In this document: positions 1 through 5,963 of the stretch, piece by piece
How the letters are laid out: every line of letters begins with the position of its first letter
Position numbering within the stretch: position 1 is the stretch's first letter
Source: Bacteroidota bacterium
GTDB lineage: Bacteria; Bacteroidota; Rhodothermia; Balneolales; Balneolaceae
Assembly: GCA_024635465.1 (NCBI GenBank)
Contig: JAGXIS010000080.1
Coordinates: forward strand, 1-9,830
Length of the DNA: 9,830 bases
Direction of reading: 5' to 3'
Notes under the pieces: model-generated
The model's input: only the letters and a program-made list of their open reading frames with translations
Told to the model about the DNA's origin: nothing
Database searches by the model: none
Translations under genes and position numbers: made by a program

Positions 1-248
1 AATAAAGCTGCAAACATAGCTGCAATTAAACCAAATGAAATAATGATAAAAGCTAGGATTGACAATTTCCATTTATCTAGAAGCCTCATTGTAAGCCCAT
101 AGAACCCAAATAAAATTATGGGGAGACTAAATATGGCTAATGAATGAGCAATAGTAATTGTTTTCGAAATTTTGATTATATACTCAATATTGCCACCAGA
201 CGGGTGCAAAATCATTGTTATGATTATTAAAATTGCGCCCGTAATAAG
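1..248 (-). pseudogene. Partial multi-pass membrane protein, 5' end replaced, runs off the window
   Basis: Reading down from 248, an open frame continues to the window edge. It encodes a very hydrophobic protein with at least three candidate membrane segments: one around LITGAILIIITMIL, one around IAHSLAIFSLPIILFGFYGL, and one around ILAFIIISFGLIAAMFAAL. The motif MILHPSGG between the first two resembles small uncharacterised membrane proteins of Bacteroidota (my recollection, not a search). There is no normal start: the frame follows directly, in the same phase, on the TAA that ends the Crp/Fnr-like fragment at 249-422. The first in-frame ATG is at 215, inside the first hydrophobic segment, with no visible ribosome binding site. 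The simplest reading is a membrane-protein gene that lost its 5' end by fusion to the Crp/Fnr start and then gained a stop. Translation from ATG 215 cannot be excluded. Function unknown. Confidence 0.5.
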
Positions 249-422
249 TTAGATGCCTGTACTTTTGGCAATAAAGTATATATTCGAACATACTTCTCCT
301 TTTTTTAAAAGAAATTCATCTTTCTCAAGAGTTTTCAAATAAAGCAAGTTTCCAAGTAGCATTAATTCTTTTTCTGAATAATTACCCGTTAAACTTAAAT
401 GTTTAGATACAGGATGCTTCAT
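249..422 (-). pseudogene. N-terminal fragment of a Crp/Fnr-family regulator (cyclic nucleotide-binding domain)
   Basis: The ATG at 420-422 opens a 57-residue frame ending with TAA at 249-251. The peptide contains LSLTGNYSEKELMLLGNLL, then FLLKKGEVCSNIYFIAKS. This is the beginning of the cNMP-binding beta-barrel of Crp/Fnr regulators: the 'L..LSEEEL..L' helix, then 'GEV...IYFI..G'. Intact members are about 190-230 residues and carry a C-terminal HTH, so three quarters of the gene is missing. The frame does not end randomly: directly after the stop, in the same phase, the membrane protein of 1-248 continues. The junction therefore lies near 'FIAKS', where the family normally has 'FI.KG'. A TATAAT-like -10 sits at 433-438. 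I regard it as a non-functional remnant, or at best a peptide of unknown role. Confidence 0.55.
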
Positions 423-432
423 TTATTGTGTT

Positions 433-438
433 ATTATA
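433..438 (-). promoter_or_regulatory. TATAAT-like -10 box before the Crp/Fnr fragment
   Basis: The minus strand reads TATAAT here, 10 bases before the ATG at 422. A TTGG stretch lies about 15-16 bases further upstream, shorter than ideal. The rest of 439-612 shows no gene that I can recognise, only very short frames. Confidence 0.22.
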
Positions 439-612
439 ATTTTTCCAAATGGGCGCCAACATCAGCATATCACCAATGCAGTCATGTTATCCTTGCTTCG
501 TACGGAAATTTATAAACATGTTTCATCCTGGACACTGAAAAATGTGAAAAGCCCGATCGAAAACTTAAATATGTAGAGTATTAGCTTGTTTTAGTTTTAT
601 AAGTGTGGTAAG

Positions 613-736
613 CCCTGTAACGACCCTGCGTTTAAACGGCGAGCCTTTCAAGTTAAGTTAAAGTATTTGCTTTTTTTGCCAACTTCTAAACCAACCAAAA
701 ACCGGGGCGAGACTGCTTGAAACGCATGTTATTTGC
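613..736 (-). repeat. attC-like cassette recombination site (site 1)
   Basis: The site begins 5 bases after the DUF1801 stop. On the minus strand the outer box AAATAAC (728-734) is followed by a 5-base spacer and TTTCAAGCA. About 80 bases on, the matching half appears as CGTTTAAACGCA and then GTTACAG (615-621). Plus-strand reading of the low end (GTAAC, spacer, TGCGTTTAAACGG) and the complement of the high end (ATAAC, TGCGTTTCAAGCA) share the TGCGTTT core and the TAAC box, with an extra base in the half nearer the gene. That is attC architecture (R''-L''...L'-R'). The terminal GTTACAG deviates from consensus GTTRRRY. The site closes the AraC-VOC-DUF1801 cassette. Confidence 0.6.
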
Positions 737-741
737 TTCTT

Positions 742-1176
742 TTATTTGATTTTTGAGATTGTAGTTGCAACGGAACTTGTCGGTTTTTGCATTGTATTTA
801 TCGCCAATTCAATAGCTGACCTTACAAGTTTATCTACTTTATCGTTTCTATAATCTATCATAGACTTAATAGGTATGTGTCGTATTAAATTACCTGTTCC
901 AGTTAGCAATTTATGAGGATCTTCAATGAGTGTTCCTTTATTAAATCCCAAATTGAAGTGATTTGTATAAATGGGAATCATGCAAAATGCGTCTGATAAC
1001 TTCTTTGAAATTGAATATACCGATGTTAATGCGTGTGTATGGTAGAGTAACTCGTTACTGTCGGGATAAATTGTAAGTATGTATTCCCTTAAATCAGCAT
1101 ATAGTTCAATTAGCTCAATATCCTTGTCTTTTAGGATATGAAAAAAATCGGGATGTATGTCTCTTATGTTACTCAT
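742..1176 (-). CDS. DUF1801 (YdhG-like) domain protein
   Basis: This 144-residue protein carries, at about residues 73-102, the segment FNLGFNKG...DPHKLLTGTG followed by RHIPI. That is the signature of the DUF1801/YdhG-like family ('vnLgF.rGa.L.DP..LLeGtGk.mRHv'). The family is small, single-domain and cytosolic, and its biochemical role is not established; some members are described as iron-chaperone-like from structure only. The length matches stand-alone members. The ATG at 1176 follows the VOC stop after 6 bases, so it is the last gene of the AraC-VOC-DUF1801 operon. The stop lies 5 bases before the attC-like site, as expected for the last gene of a cassette. No Shine-Dalgarno is visible, as for most genes here. 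Confidence 0.75.
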   Translation of the reverse strand: MSNIRDIHPDFFHILKDKDIELIELYADLREYILTIYPDSNELLYHTHALTSVYSISKKLSDAFCMIPIYTNHFNLGFNKGTLIEDPHKLLTGTGNLIRHIPIKSMIDYRNDKVDKLVRSAIELAINTMQKPTSSVATTISKIK

Positions 1177-1182
1177 TTTATA

Positions 1183-1566
1183 TCATCTTACATTAGTATC
1201 TGATTGCATAGCACAAATTAGATTTCCTTCAGGATCGAGGAACTTGGTAATCCAGCCTACAGTAGGAATTGCCGTTTTATGCATAAGAATGTTACCTCCG
1301 TTATTTTCAACTTTCTGAATGATTTCGTCAATATTTTCAACAGTAATAGTACATTCCAGCCCAATAATCTTTTCTTGAATTGGTGAATACTTTCTAGCTT
1401 GTAAAGCTCCGATGAGTTCACCATGCTCGGTTTGATCCGCTTTAATCTGCATAAAGTCAGTTGGACCATATGAAGTGAACCCCCAATCAAATACCTGTTC
1501 GTAAAAACTCTTTGCTCGGTTAATGTCATCTGTGTAGATAGCGAAGTGTGTTAGCTTGTTTTTCAT
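1183..1566 (-). CDS. VOC (glyoxalase/bleomycin-resistance fold) protein
   Basis: This 127-residue protein has the paired beta-alpha-beta-beta-beta modules of the vicinal oxygen chelate superfamily. Module 1 starts LTHFAIYTDDINRAKSFYEQ (His7 is the usual first metal ligand). Module 2 starts about residue 69 (GLECTITVENIDEIIQKVE) and ends with FLDPEGNLICAMQ. The second-module ligand position, usually His or Glu, falls near Glu71, and the last near Gln121, so metal binding is possible but not certain. Such small proteins include isomerases, dioxygenases and antibiotic-binding proteins; the substrate cannot be read from sequence. Its ATG overlaps the AraC stop (ATGA), implying translational coupling and probably control by, or sensing together with, that regulator. 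Confidence 0.8.
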   Translation of the reverse strand: MKNKLTHFAIYTDDINRAKSFYEQVFDWGFTSYGPTDFMQIKADQTEHGELIGALQARKYSPIQEKIIGLECTITVENIDEIIQKVENNGGNILMHKTAIPTVGWITKFLDPEGNLICAMQSDTNVR

Positions 1567-2432
1567 AGCTGTATTGCTTTATAGGGTTGGGTATCGTTCC
1601 AGTCTCGGAAAATCTGTGTTTTTATGGAATACAAATTCTTGTTGCCACAAGACACGACACGTATATCATTTTCGTATTTTTTAATAGCTCCGGGGGTTGA
1701 TCCCAAAAGTTCACGATAAGACCGGTTCATGTGTGAACTGTCCCAAAAACCAGTTTCATGCGCCGTTTTTGTAATTTGATTTCCTTTTAGGATCAAATTC
1801 AAAGAATCAACCACTTTCATCCATAAGATGAAGTTCTGGATGGGTTGACCAACTTGTTCTTTAAATAAGTGACGCAAACGACTTTCGGAAAGACAGACAT
1901 GAGTAGCGATTGTTTTTACCTTTATCTTTTTATTCGGACTATCGGTAATAAATGAAATCGCTTTTTCGATCCGGTCATCAACTCTGGAAAGCTTATTTAT
2001 TTGAATCAAATGATTGAGAACGTTTATACACCCATCGAAAAGTGTATCGCAATCGTTGATAACAAGCAATCTCTTGAAAAAATCATTACTAAGATTACGA
2101 ATCTCTGAATATTTTAGATGATTGATATTCTCATTGTTCAAGTATTTTTCGACTAATTTCTTGCTGAATTGACTTTCTTTGTCAAGATATATAAACAGCT
2201 GAATGCTGCCGTTGCTGTCCAGCTGGTGTATATGAGAAGCACGAATAATAGCAGCTGAATAGGGAGTCCAGTCATTTGTGGCGTCTTTAAGCAAAAAATC
2301 CTTATCGATGTCGAATACTAACTGCAGTGTATTATGAAAATGCGGATTTGTATGGAAAGAAGTGCCCCAAAAAACACTCATTCCATTCCATACATAAAGA
2401 GCGGATGTATGTCCTCTGTCTTTTTTTCCCAT
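1563..2432 (-). CDS. AraC/XylS-family transcriptional regulator
   Basis: This 289-residue protein has an N-terminal cupin-like sensor half (HTNPHFHNTLQLVF around residues 27-40, a typical 'H.H...l.lv' strand pair). Its C-terminal AraC DNA-binding domain covers about 153-253: IKVKTIATHVCLSESRLRHLFKEQVG is the first helix-turn-helix, and ITKTAHETGFWDSSHMNRSYREL.G.TPG the second, including the conserved 'GF.D.SH..R.F....G.tP' signature. The order regulator - VOC - DUF1801 with 4-base overlap and then a 6-base gap makes it the first gene of a three-gene operon that it likely controls. The chosen ATG is at 2432. A TATTAT-like box directly abuts it, so a later start such as Met18 is possible. The ligand is unknown. 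Confidence 0.85.
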   Translation of the reverse strand: MGKKDRGHTSALYVWNGMSVFWGTSFHTNPHFHNTLQLVFDIDKDFLLKDATNDWTPYSAAIIRASHIHQLDSNGSIQLFIYLDKESQFSKKLVEKYLNNENINHLKYSEIRNLSNDFFKRLLVINDCDTLFDGCINVLNHLIQINKLSRVDDRIEKAISFITDSPNKKIKVKTIATHVCLSESRLRHLFKEQVGQPIQNFILWMKVVDSLNLILKGNQITKTAHETGFWDSSHMNRSYRELLGSTPGAIKKYENDIRVVSCGNKNLYSIKTQIFRDWNDTQPYKAIQL

Positions 2433-2565
2433 TTATAATATTGCAAAGTTTAGATTTACAGCAATGTATTGAAAATGAGATGGGAATCATTGTAAAATGT
2501 GGCTGAATTCAAACTCCTGCAAAAATAGGCGCAAACTCAGGTTAACTTTTGAAGATTGACTCACG

Positions 2566-2654
2566 GCCCATAACGGTCTGGCGGTTAACGGGCGGGACGA
2601 CCAACTCTACTAGATTTAACGTATTACTGTCCCGTTGAAGCGCTTGTTATGTGC
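2566..2654 (-). repeat. attC-like cassette recombination site (site 2)
   Basis: This is the clearest site in the window. On the minus strand it begins GCACATAAC (2646-2654), spacer AAGCG, then CTTCAACGGGAC. It ends CGTCCCGCCCGTTAACCG, spacer, and GTTATGGGC (2566-2574), which fits the GTTRRRY core. Outer boxes (CATAAC/GTTATG) and inner boxes (CAACGGG/CCCGTT, extended by GGGAC/GTCCC) are complementary, so the single strand folds into a stem with unpaired spacers as in integron attC sites. Length is about 89 bases, within the usual range. The orientation agrees with minus-strand cassettes. It closes the lipoprotein cassette and directly precedes the AraC cassette. Confidence 0.75.
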
Positions 2655-2705
2655 TTTATTGAATGATCCTTTTCTCAGACTTCCTGCAAATGCTAATATT
2701 TTCAT
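2616..2705 (-). pseudogene. Start of an NADPH-dependent FMN reductase, cut by the attC-like site
   Basis: The ATG at 2703-2705 encodes MKILAFAGSLRKGSFNKA. This is the N-terminal strand and phosphate-binding loop (GSLR.gSfN) of the NADPH-dependent FMN reductase / flavodoxin-like family, which is normally about 180 residues. After residue 18 the frame continues through the R'' box of attC site 2 (HNKRFNGTVIR) and stops at 2616-2618. All downstream family sequence is absent. The break coincides with the attC boundary, so it looks like a product of cassette recombination or of a deletion ending at the site, not gradual decay. A 9-codon frame with its own GGTG upstream ends in an ATGA overlap with this start. 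Confidence 0.6.
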
Positions 2706-2875
2706 GGTTTTGTCAGTTTTGATAAATTCATCGTGTGTTCACCTTTATGAAGGAATTGTAATTCTTAAACTAAGATTAGAAATAAAATAAAAACCATATT
2801 CATAGTCTAACATTTAATGATATCTAAGAAAAGGTACTCATCTTTGTTTATTGTTTAATTGTTTGATGTTAAACT

Positions 2876-2904
2876 ATAATAGTATTTTTAAAAATAAACT
2901 GCAA
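2876..2904 (-). promoter_or_regulatory. Sigma-70-like promoter in the cassette tail
   Basis: The minus strand reads TTGCAG (2899-2904), exactly 17 bases, then TATTAT (2876-2881). The -10 matches 5 of 6 and the -35 3 of 6 against the E. coli consensus; promoters of Bacteroidota differ from that consensus, so the score is only indicative. It points toward the FMN-reductase fragment, attC site 2 and then the AraC operon, and could supply transcription to that next cassette. High AT content makes chance matches likely. Confidence 0.3.
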
Positions 2905-2941
2905 TTTGATTTAATGTTCCCCTCATCACTTTGTAAAACGG

Positions 2942-3073
2942 CTATTGAATACTCTTGAATCTAAGAGTGGAATTTAAGGGCATATCGCCCACAATTTGAT
3001 AGGGTATATTTAACCGATGAAGAACTTCGATAATCCATTTTAAGGCAAAATGGAAATCTGACTTTTGGTTCAT
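2942..3073 (-). pseudogene. N-terminal fragment of a nucleotidyltransferase-like protein
   Basis: The ATG at 3071-3073 opens a 43-residue frame: FHFALKWIIEVLHRLNIPYQ followed by IVGD, then unrelated residues and TAG at 2942-2944. The pattern 'l..a..wi...L...nIPYqIVGGlAar.yG' is the start of small nucleotidyltransferase-fold proteins, where GG begins the catalytic loop. Here the second Gly and everything after it are gone, so no catalytic residue remains. The identity rests on about 25 residues and is moderate. It lies 66 bases downstream of the lipoprotein stop and in the same orientation. Confidence 0.4.
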
Positions 3074-3138
3074 GGATAGTAATTAGCGTTATAGTGACTC
3101 AGTATTTATTCAAGATCCAAGTCTTTGGTTCAGGCCAT

Positions 3139-4053
3139 TTATTGGACATTGAAAATATTCCACAATTGTTCCCCTTCAGGTACCTGAACGATCCAGGCAT
3201 ATTCTCCGGGTTCATCAATTTCTAACGAAAAGTAAGTCGCACTTTCACCGGGAACAGCATCATAGGTGCTAACACCCCCAAGGAAATCGGCAGGAGCGGG
3301 TGCCCTGAGACCCCCAACTTTGTACCAATCGAGCCAACTGTTTACTTCATCCAGATCTGTGTTTTCCTCTAGTTTGATCAGATGAATGTTATTATGAACC
3401 GGATTCCCCTCAGAGTCTACTTCCATCCCTACAGCAAAAGAATGAAAACCGGTTTCAGCATTCCATTGAACATCGATTGCATTTTCATTCAGTGTTATAC
3501 GATTATCAAAAGAGGGTTCAGGACTGTTGGTAGATTCATCCGTGATGGTAAGCGGGCGTGTCATGCCGGTGGCTAAATGAATAATACCATCCTCAGTTTT
3601 GACCCAGCAATCTACTGAATATAATCCCGGAGCTAGATATATCGTTTTATCGGCTGATCTTCCAGGAGAAACCAGCCCCCGGGCGTTCACATATTCTACG
3701 CCATCGGCCCACTCGGGCAACAGTTCATTTACACGTGCTGAGATACCGGACCGTTCAAACTCACCGGCCTGATATTCTTGAAGTAAAATTTCCCAAGCTC
3801 TGACATATTCATTCAAATATTCACTGTATGTGATGCCTTCCGGAATACGAGCAAAACTTATTTCATGAATTTCATGAGCTTGTTCATTGTTCAAAACAAA
3901 AGTAATCCACCCCGAAGGTAGTTCATCCGGTGCTTGGAAAGCATAGTCGTATGCGATAATTTCCACTCTATATTCCTTTTCCTCTTGTGTACCGCATCCG
4001 CACATTATAATTGATAGTATGGTTATAAAGCTTAGATGTTTGAGTGTATTCAT
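3139..4053 (-). CDS. Lipoprotein with two tandem cupredoxin-like domains
   Basis: This 304-residue protein begins with a lipoprotein-type signal peptide (hydrophobic LSFITILSIIM, then Cys18/Cys20 as candidate lipidated residue), so it is predicted to be membrane-anchored outside the cytoplasm. Residues about 28-171 form a cupredoxin-like beta-sandwich. It has 'P.GWITFVLNNEQAHEIHEISF' with His60/His63, then 'APGLYSVDCWV' with Cys149, His159 and Met164 (C-x9-H-x4-M). This recalls type-1 copper ligands with a longer Cys-His gap than the usual 2-4 residues; copper binding is inference. Residues about 185-304 repeat the fold (FHSFAVGM, SLEIDEPGEYAWIV) without the Cys/Met ligands. The ATG lies about 26 bases inside attC site 3, so it is a single-gene cassette with almost no leader, probably read from upstream promoters. 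Function unknown. Confidence 0.65.
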   Translation of the reverse strand: MNTLKHLSFITILSIIMCGCGTQEEKEYRVEIIAYDYAFQAPDELPSGWITFVLNNEQAHEIHEISFARIPEGITYSEYLNEYVRAWEILLQEYQAGEFERSGISARVNELLPEWADGVEYVNARGLVSPGRSADKTIYLAPGLYSVDCWVKTEDGIIHLATGMTRPLTITDESTNSPEPSFDNRITLNENAIDVQWNAETGFHSFAVGMEVDSEGNPVHNNIHLIKLEENTDLDEVNSWLDWYKVGGLRAPAPADFLGGVSTYDAVPGESATYFSLEIDEPGEYAWIVQVPEGEQLWNIFNVQ

Positions 4054-4078
4054 TTTATGTGATTGTGTTTGATTGAAT

Positions 4079-4218
4079 TAATAACGGGGCGTTAATCAAC
4101 GGCCTGACGCTAAATGTACGCATAGAATAGTGATTTCTAGAAGTCTAATAATTTGAAACTATACTAGCAAAAAGTGGCCAACAGCGAGACTATGTCACCG
4201 TTGAAGCGCCGGTTATAT
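4079..4218 (-). repeat. attC-like cassette recombination site (site 3)
   Basis: It begins 12 bases after the epimerase stop. On the minus strand: ATATAAC (4212-4218), spacer CGGCG, CTTCAACGGTGAC; it ends GTCAGGCCGTTGATTAACGC, spacer, then CCGTTATTA (4079-4087). The ends fold together through ATAAC/GTTAT, TCAACGG/CCGTTGA and TGAC/GTCA. The middle can form another imperfect stem (TAGAATAGT at 4125-4133 region against ACTATACTA near 4156-4164). The R''-side sequence, spacer plus CTTCAACGG, is nearly identical to that of site 2 (AAGCG CTTCAACGGG), which supports a common family of sites in one array. Length about 140 bases. Confidence 0.7.
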
Positions 4219-4230
4219 CATGCCGGGATT

Positions 4231-5217
4231 TTATCCGGGTTCATAAATTTCTTCTTTGAGCCATTGAACCGTTCTACTTAATCCCTCCTCAAGAGTTACT
4301 TCAGCCTCCCAACCAAGAAGTTTTGATGCTTTTTGGGTTGGGAAGTATTTATATGACGTGGCCATTTCTATAAACCCCTGGTCAATAGGGGTACTGATAC
4401 CGGGTATTTTATTTGCAAAGGCCATAAGGCGGGCAACGATTAAGGGCAGGCCCTTAGGCTTTTTGTTACACAGTTTCCCATAATGACTCATGAATTCATA
4501 CCAGGTTGTTACATCCGCTGATATATTAAATGCTTCACCCGACGCACTCGGATGCTTCGCACATAGTATGATAGCATTAACGACATCGTCGATATAGACA
4601 GGATTAAAATGTGCAGAACCGTCTCCCAGGAAGACCGGGTTATCCTCCATGATATTTTTAAACATCCCTACAGTCCAAATTCCATGGCCCGGTCCATAAA
4701 TCATTGAGGGCCGCACTATTGAAAGATCCATTTCAAATTTTTTGGCCATGTCAATAGCCCGTTTTTCAGCTTCTGCCTTTGTTCTTGGATAGGTAGAAGG
4801 ATGTTTTAAGGCTAATGGAGTAGTCTCATCTACTTCCTTTATGTTTTTCATGTCATAGACTCCGACTGTACTAACATGAACGAATCGCGAAACTCCTGCC
4901 TCACCCGCAAGTTTTACTAATTTTTCAGTAGCATCAACATTCACAGCTTGAGTTTTATCCGGATTGGCATCCAAAGCCGCAGCAGTATGAAAGATGATTT
5001 TTTTCCCCTCAACCACTTTCTTGAGTACATCCGTATCAAGAAGGTCTACAGCCTGAAGGGATACCCGCTTATCCCTCAGGTATGAAACCCGATCAAGGTT
5101 TCTGCCAATGCCGGTAACATCTGCTTTTTCTGTTGTGGATAGCAATTCTGATAGACGGGAACCAACAAAACCGGTTGCACCGGTAACCAAGACAGGGATA
5201 TATGCAAGTGATTTCAT
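4231..5217 (-). CDS. NAD(P)-dependent epimerase/dehydratase (extended SDR, 3beta-HSD-like)
   Basis: This 328-residue protein has the full layout of an extended short-chain dehydrogenase. The Rossmann nucleotide loop TGATGFVGS is at residues 12-20. The active-site serine/threonine is in VSTVGVYD (115-122), the catalytic Tyr143-x3-Lys147 in STYPRTKAEAE, and the 'RPSMIYGPG' loop at 169-177 positions the substrate. It ends with the usual 'LGWEAEVTLEEGLSRTVQWL' helix. Such cytosolic enzymes oxidise, reduce or epimerise nucleotide sugars, steroids or related alcohols; the substrate is not readable here. The frame is intact, of normal length, and followed closely by attC site 3, so it is the terminal gene of a cassette. 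The start ATG at 5217 lies 71 bases after the toxin stop, with no evident promoter or Shine-Dalgarno. Confidence 0.85.
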   Translation of the reverse strand: MKSLAYIPVLVTGATGFVGSRLSELLSTTEKADVTGIGRNLDRVSYLRDKRVSLQAVDLLDTDVLKKVVEGKKIIFHTAAALDANPDKTQAVNVDATEKLVKLAGEAGVSRFVHVSTVGVYDMKNIKEVDETTPLALKHPSTYPRTKAEAEKRAIDMAKKFEMDLSIVRPSMIYGPGHGIWTVGMFKNIMEDNPVFLGDGSAHFNPVYIDDVVNAIILCAKHPSASGEAFNISADVTTWYEFMSHYGKLCNKKPKGLPLIVARLMAFANKIPGISTPIDQGFIEMATSYKYFPTQKASKLLGWEAEVTLEEGLSRTVQWLKEEIYEPG

Positions 5218-5288
5218 ATTCAGTTTTATTTTAATGTTGAAAGTGTGTTAGCCACCCAGATAGTTATTGCTTCAGAATCAGGAAAATT

Positions 5289-5558
5289 CTATCGGAAATG
5301 ACGTACTGTTAAAATTTCAATTGAATCAGGGTAAATTTCATAAATGATCCCATAATTCTTATGAACAACTATTTCTCGAATTTTGTCATTCTTTATTTCT
5401 GATAAAACTCTACCTGATTCCGGGTTTAGTTTTAACTTTTCAACCTTTGATTCGAACTGATCAATAAGTGTTAAAGCAGCATCTGGGTTGTCATCAGAAA
5501 TATACTCAAGAATTTTTATGATTTTGGATCTGGCAGTTGGCGACCAAATAATTTTCAT
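5289..5558 (-). CDS. RelE/ParE-family toxin
   Basis: This 89-residue protein has the compact RelE/ParE fold pattern: WSPTARSKIIKILEYISDDN (first strand and helix 1), AALTLIDQFESKVEKL (helix 2), 'NPESGRVLSEI' and 'IREIVVHKNYGIIYEI', ending 'ILTVRHFR'. The P..GR...E and RE....Y.I.YE elements are characteristic. RelE members cut mRNA on the ribosome and ParE members inhibit gyrase; the sequence does not distinguish the two with certainty, though the overall pattern is ParE-like. The start overlaps the stop of the upstream antitoxin by 4 bases (ATGA), a normal coupled antitoxin-toxin order. The frame is intact, so the module may be active. It most likely helps keep this array stable. Confidence 0.85.
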   Translation of the reverse strand: MKIIWSPTARSKIIKILEYISDDNPDAALTLIDQFESKVEKLKLNPESGRVLSEIKNDKIREIVVHKNYGIIYEIYPDSIEILTVRHFR

Positions 5559-5836
5559 GATGAGTATTTAGCTCTCAATTCGCTAAAAAAATCTTCCTGG
5601 TTAATACCTTTGCCATTATCTAGTTCTTTTCGGGCAGTGGATAATTCTTCCAATAACTGAATCTTATCAAGCATTTTTTGATAATCTTCTACATCAATTA
5701 ATACTGCAGAACTTTTACCATGTTGGGTAAGAACAAGGGGGCGGCGTTTTGATTTAACACGTTCAATGTAAGAGGCTGCATTAGCTCGAAAGTCTGAGAG
5801 TGATCGGATATCTTGGTCAAGTTGAATTTGTGACAT
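5555..5836 (-). CDS. Phd/YefM-family antitoxin
   Basis: This 93-residue protein starts IQLDQDIRSLSDFRANAASY and continues RPLVLTQHGKSSAVLIDVEDYQKM, the Phd/YefM DNA-binding core (residues about 1-60). It is followed by a charged C-terminal tail that should wrap the toxin (LLEELSTARKELDNGKGINQ...). It is expected to neutralise the RelE/ParE protein encoded immediately downstream and to repress its own operon. A 12-base-arm palindrome with TGTACT/AGTACA halves lies at 5863-5892, 26 bases upstream of the ATG, and closely resembles the TGTACA-containing operators known for YefM. The protein is clearly related to the antitoxin at 7510-7794 (shared LTQHGKS.AVL.DV), though the two are well diverged. 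Confidence 0.88.
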   Translation of the reverse strand: MSQIQLDQDIRSLSDFRANAASYIERVKSKRRPLVLTQHGKSSAVLIDVEDYQKMLDKIQLLEELSTARKELDNGKGINQEDFFSELRAKYSS

Positions 5837-5862
5837 GATTTGGAAGGGTTAAATTACGTTCT

Positions 5863-5892
5863 ATTAAATGTACTGAATTTAGTACATTAAAT
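5863..5892. promoter_or_regulatory. Palindromic operator for the Phd/YefM-RelE operon
   Basis: Arms ATTAAATGTACT (5863-5874) and AGTACATTAAAT (5881-5892) flank a 6-base centre; 11 of 12 positions are complementary. The TGTAC core matches the half-site known for YefM repressors. The position just upstream of the antitoxin start is right for autoregulation, and the operator overlaps AT-rich -10-like sequence. Confidence 0.7.
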
Positions 5893-5963
5893 CTTGATTA
5901 ACTTTGATGGTTATAGGTACTGTAACTCAAAACTAGCCGGATCCGATTGAAACGTTTATTAAT

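Larger units (their letters stand above)
2655..3138. other. Non-coding tail of the lipoprotein cassette with gene remnants
   Basis: This stretch of about 480 bases lies between the lipoprotein stop and attC site 2. It holds no intact gene that I recognise. It contains two 5' gene fragments (described separately at 2942-3073 and 2616-2705), one promoter-like pair, and several frames of fewer than 25 codons, for example ATG at 2801-2803 reading MLDYEYGF. It is very AT-rich. The remainder shows nothing assignable. Confidence 0.5.

Noticed and set aside
1257..1529. Minus-strand frame of 90 codons
   Set aside because: It is an alternative frame within the VOC gene, without family similarity.
3382..3576. 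Plus-strand frame of 64 codons
   Set aside because: It lies fully inside the lipoprotein gene on the other strand and its peptide shows no family pattern.
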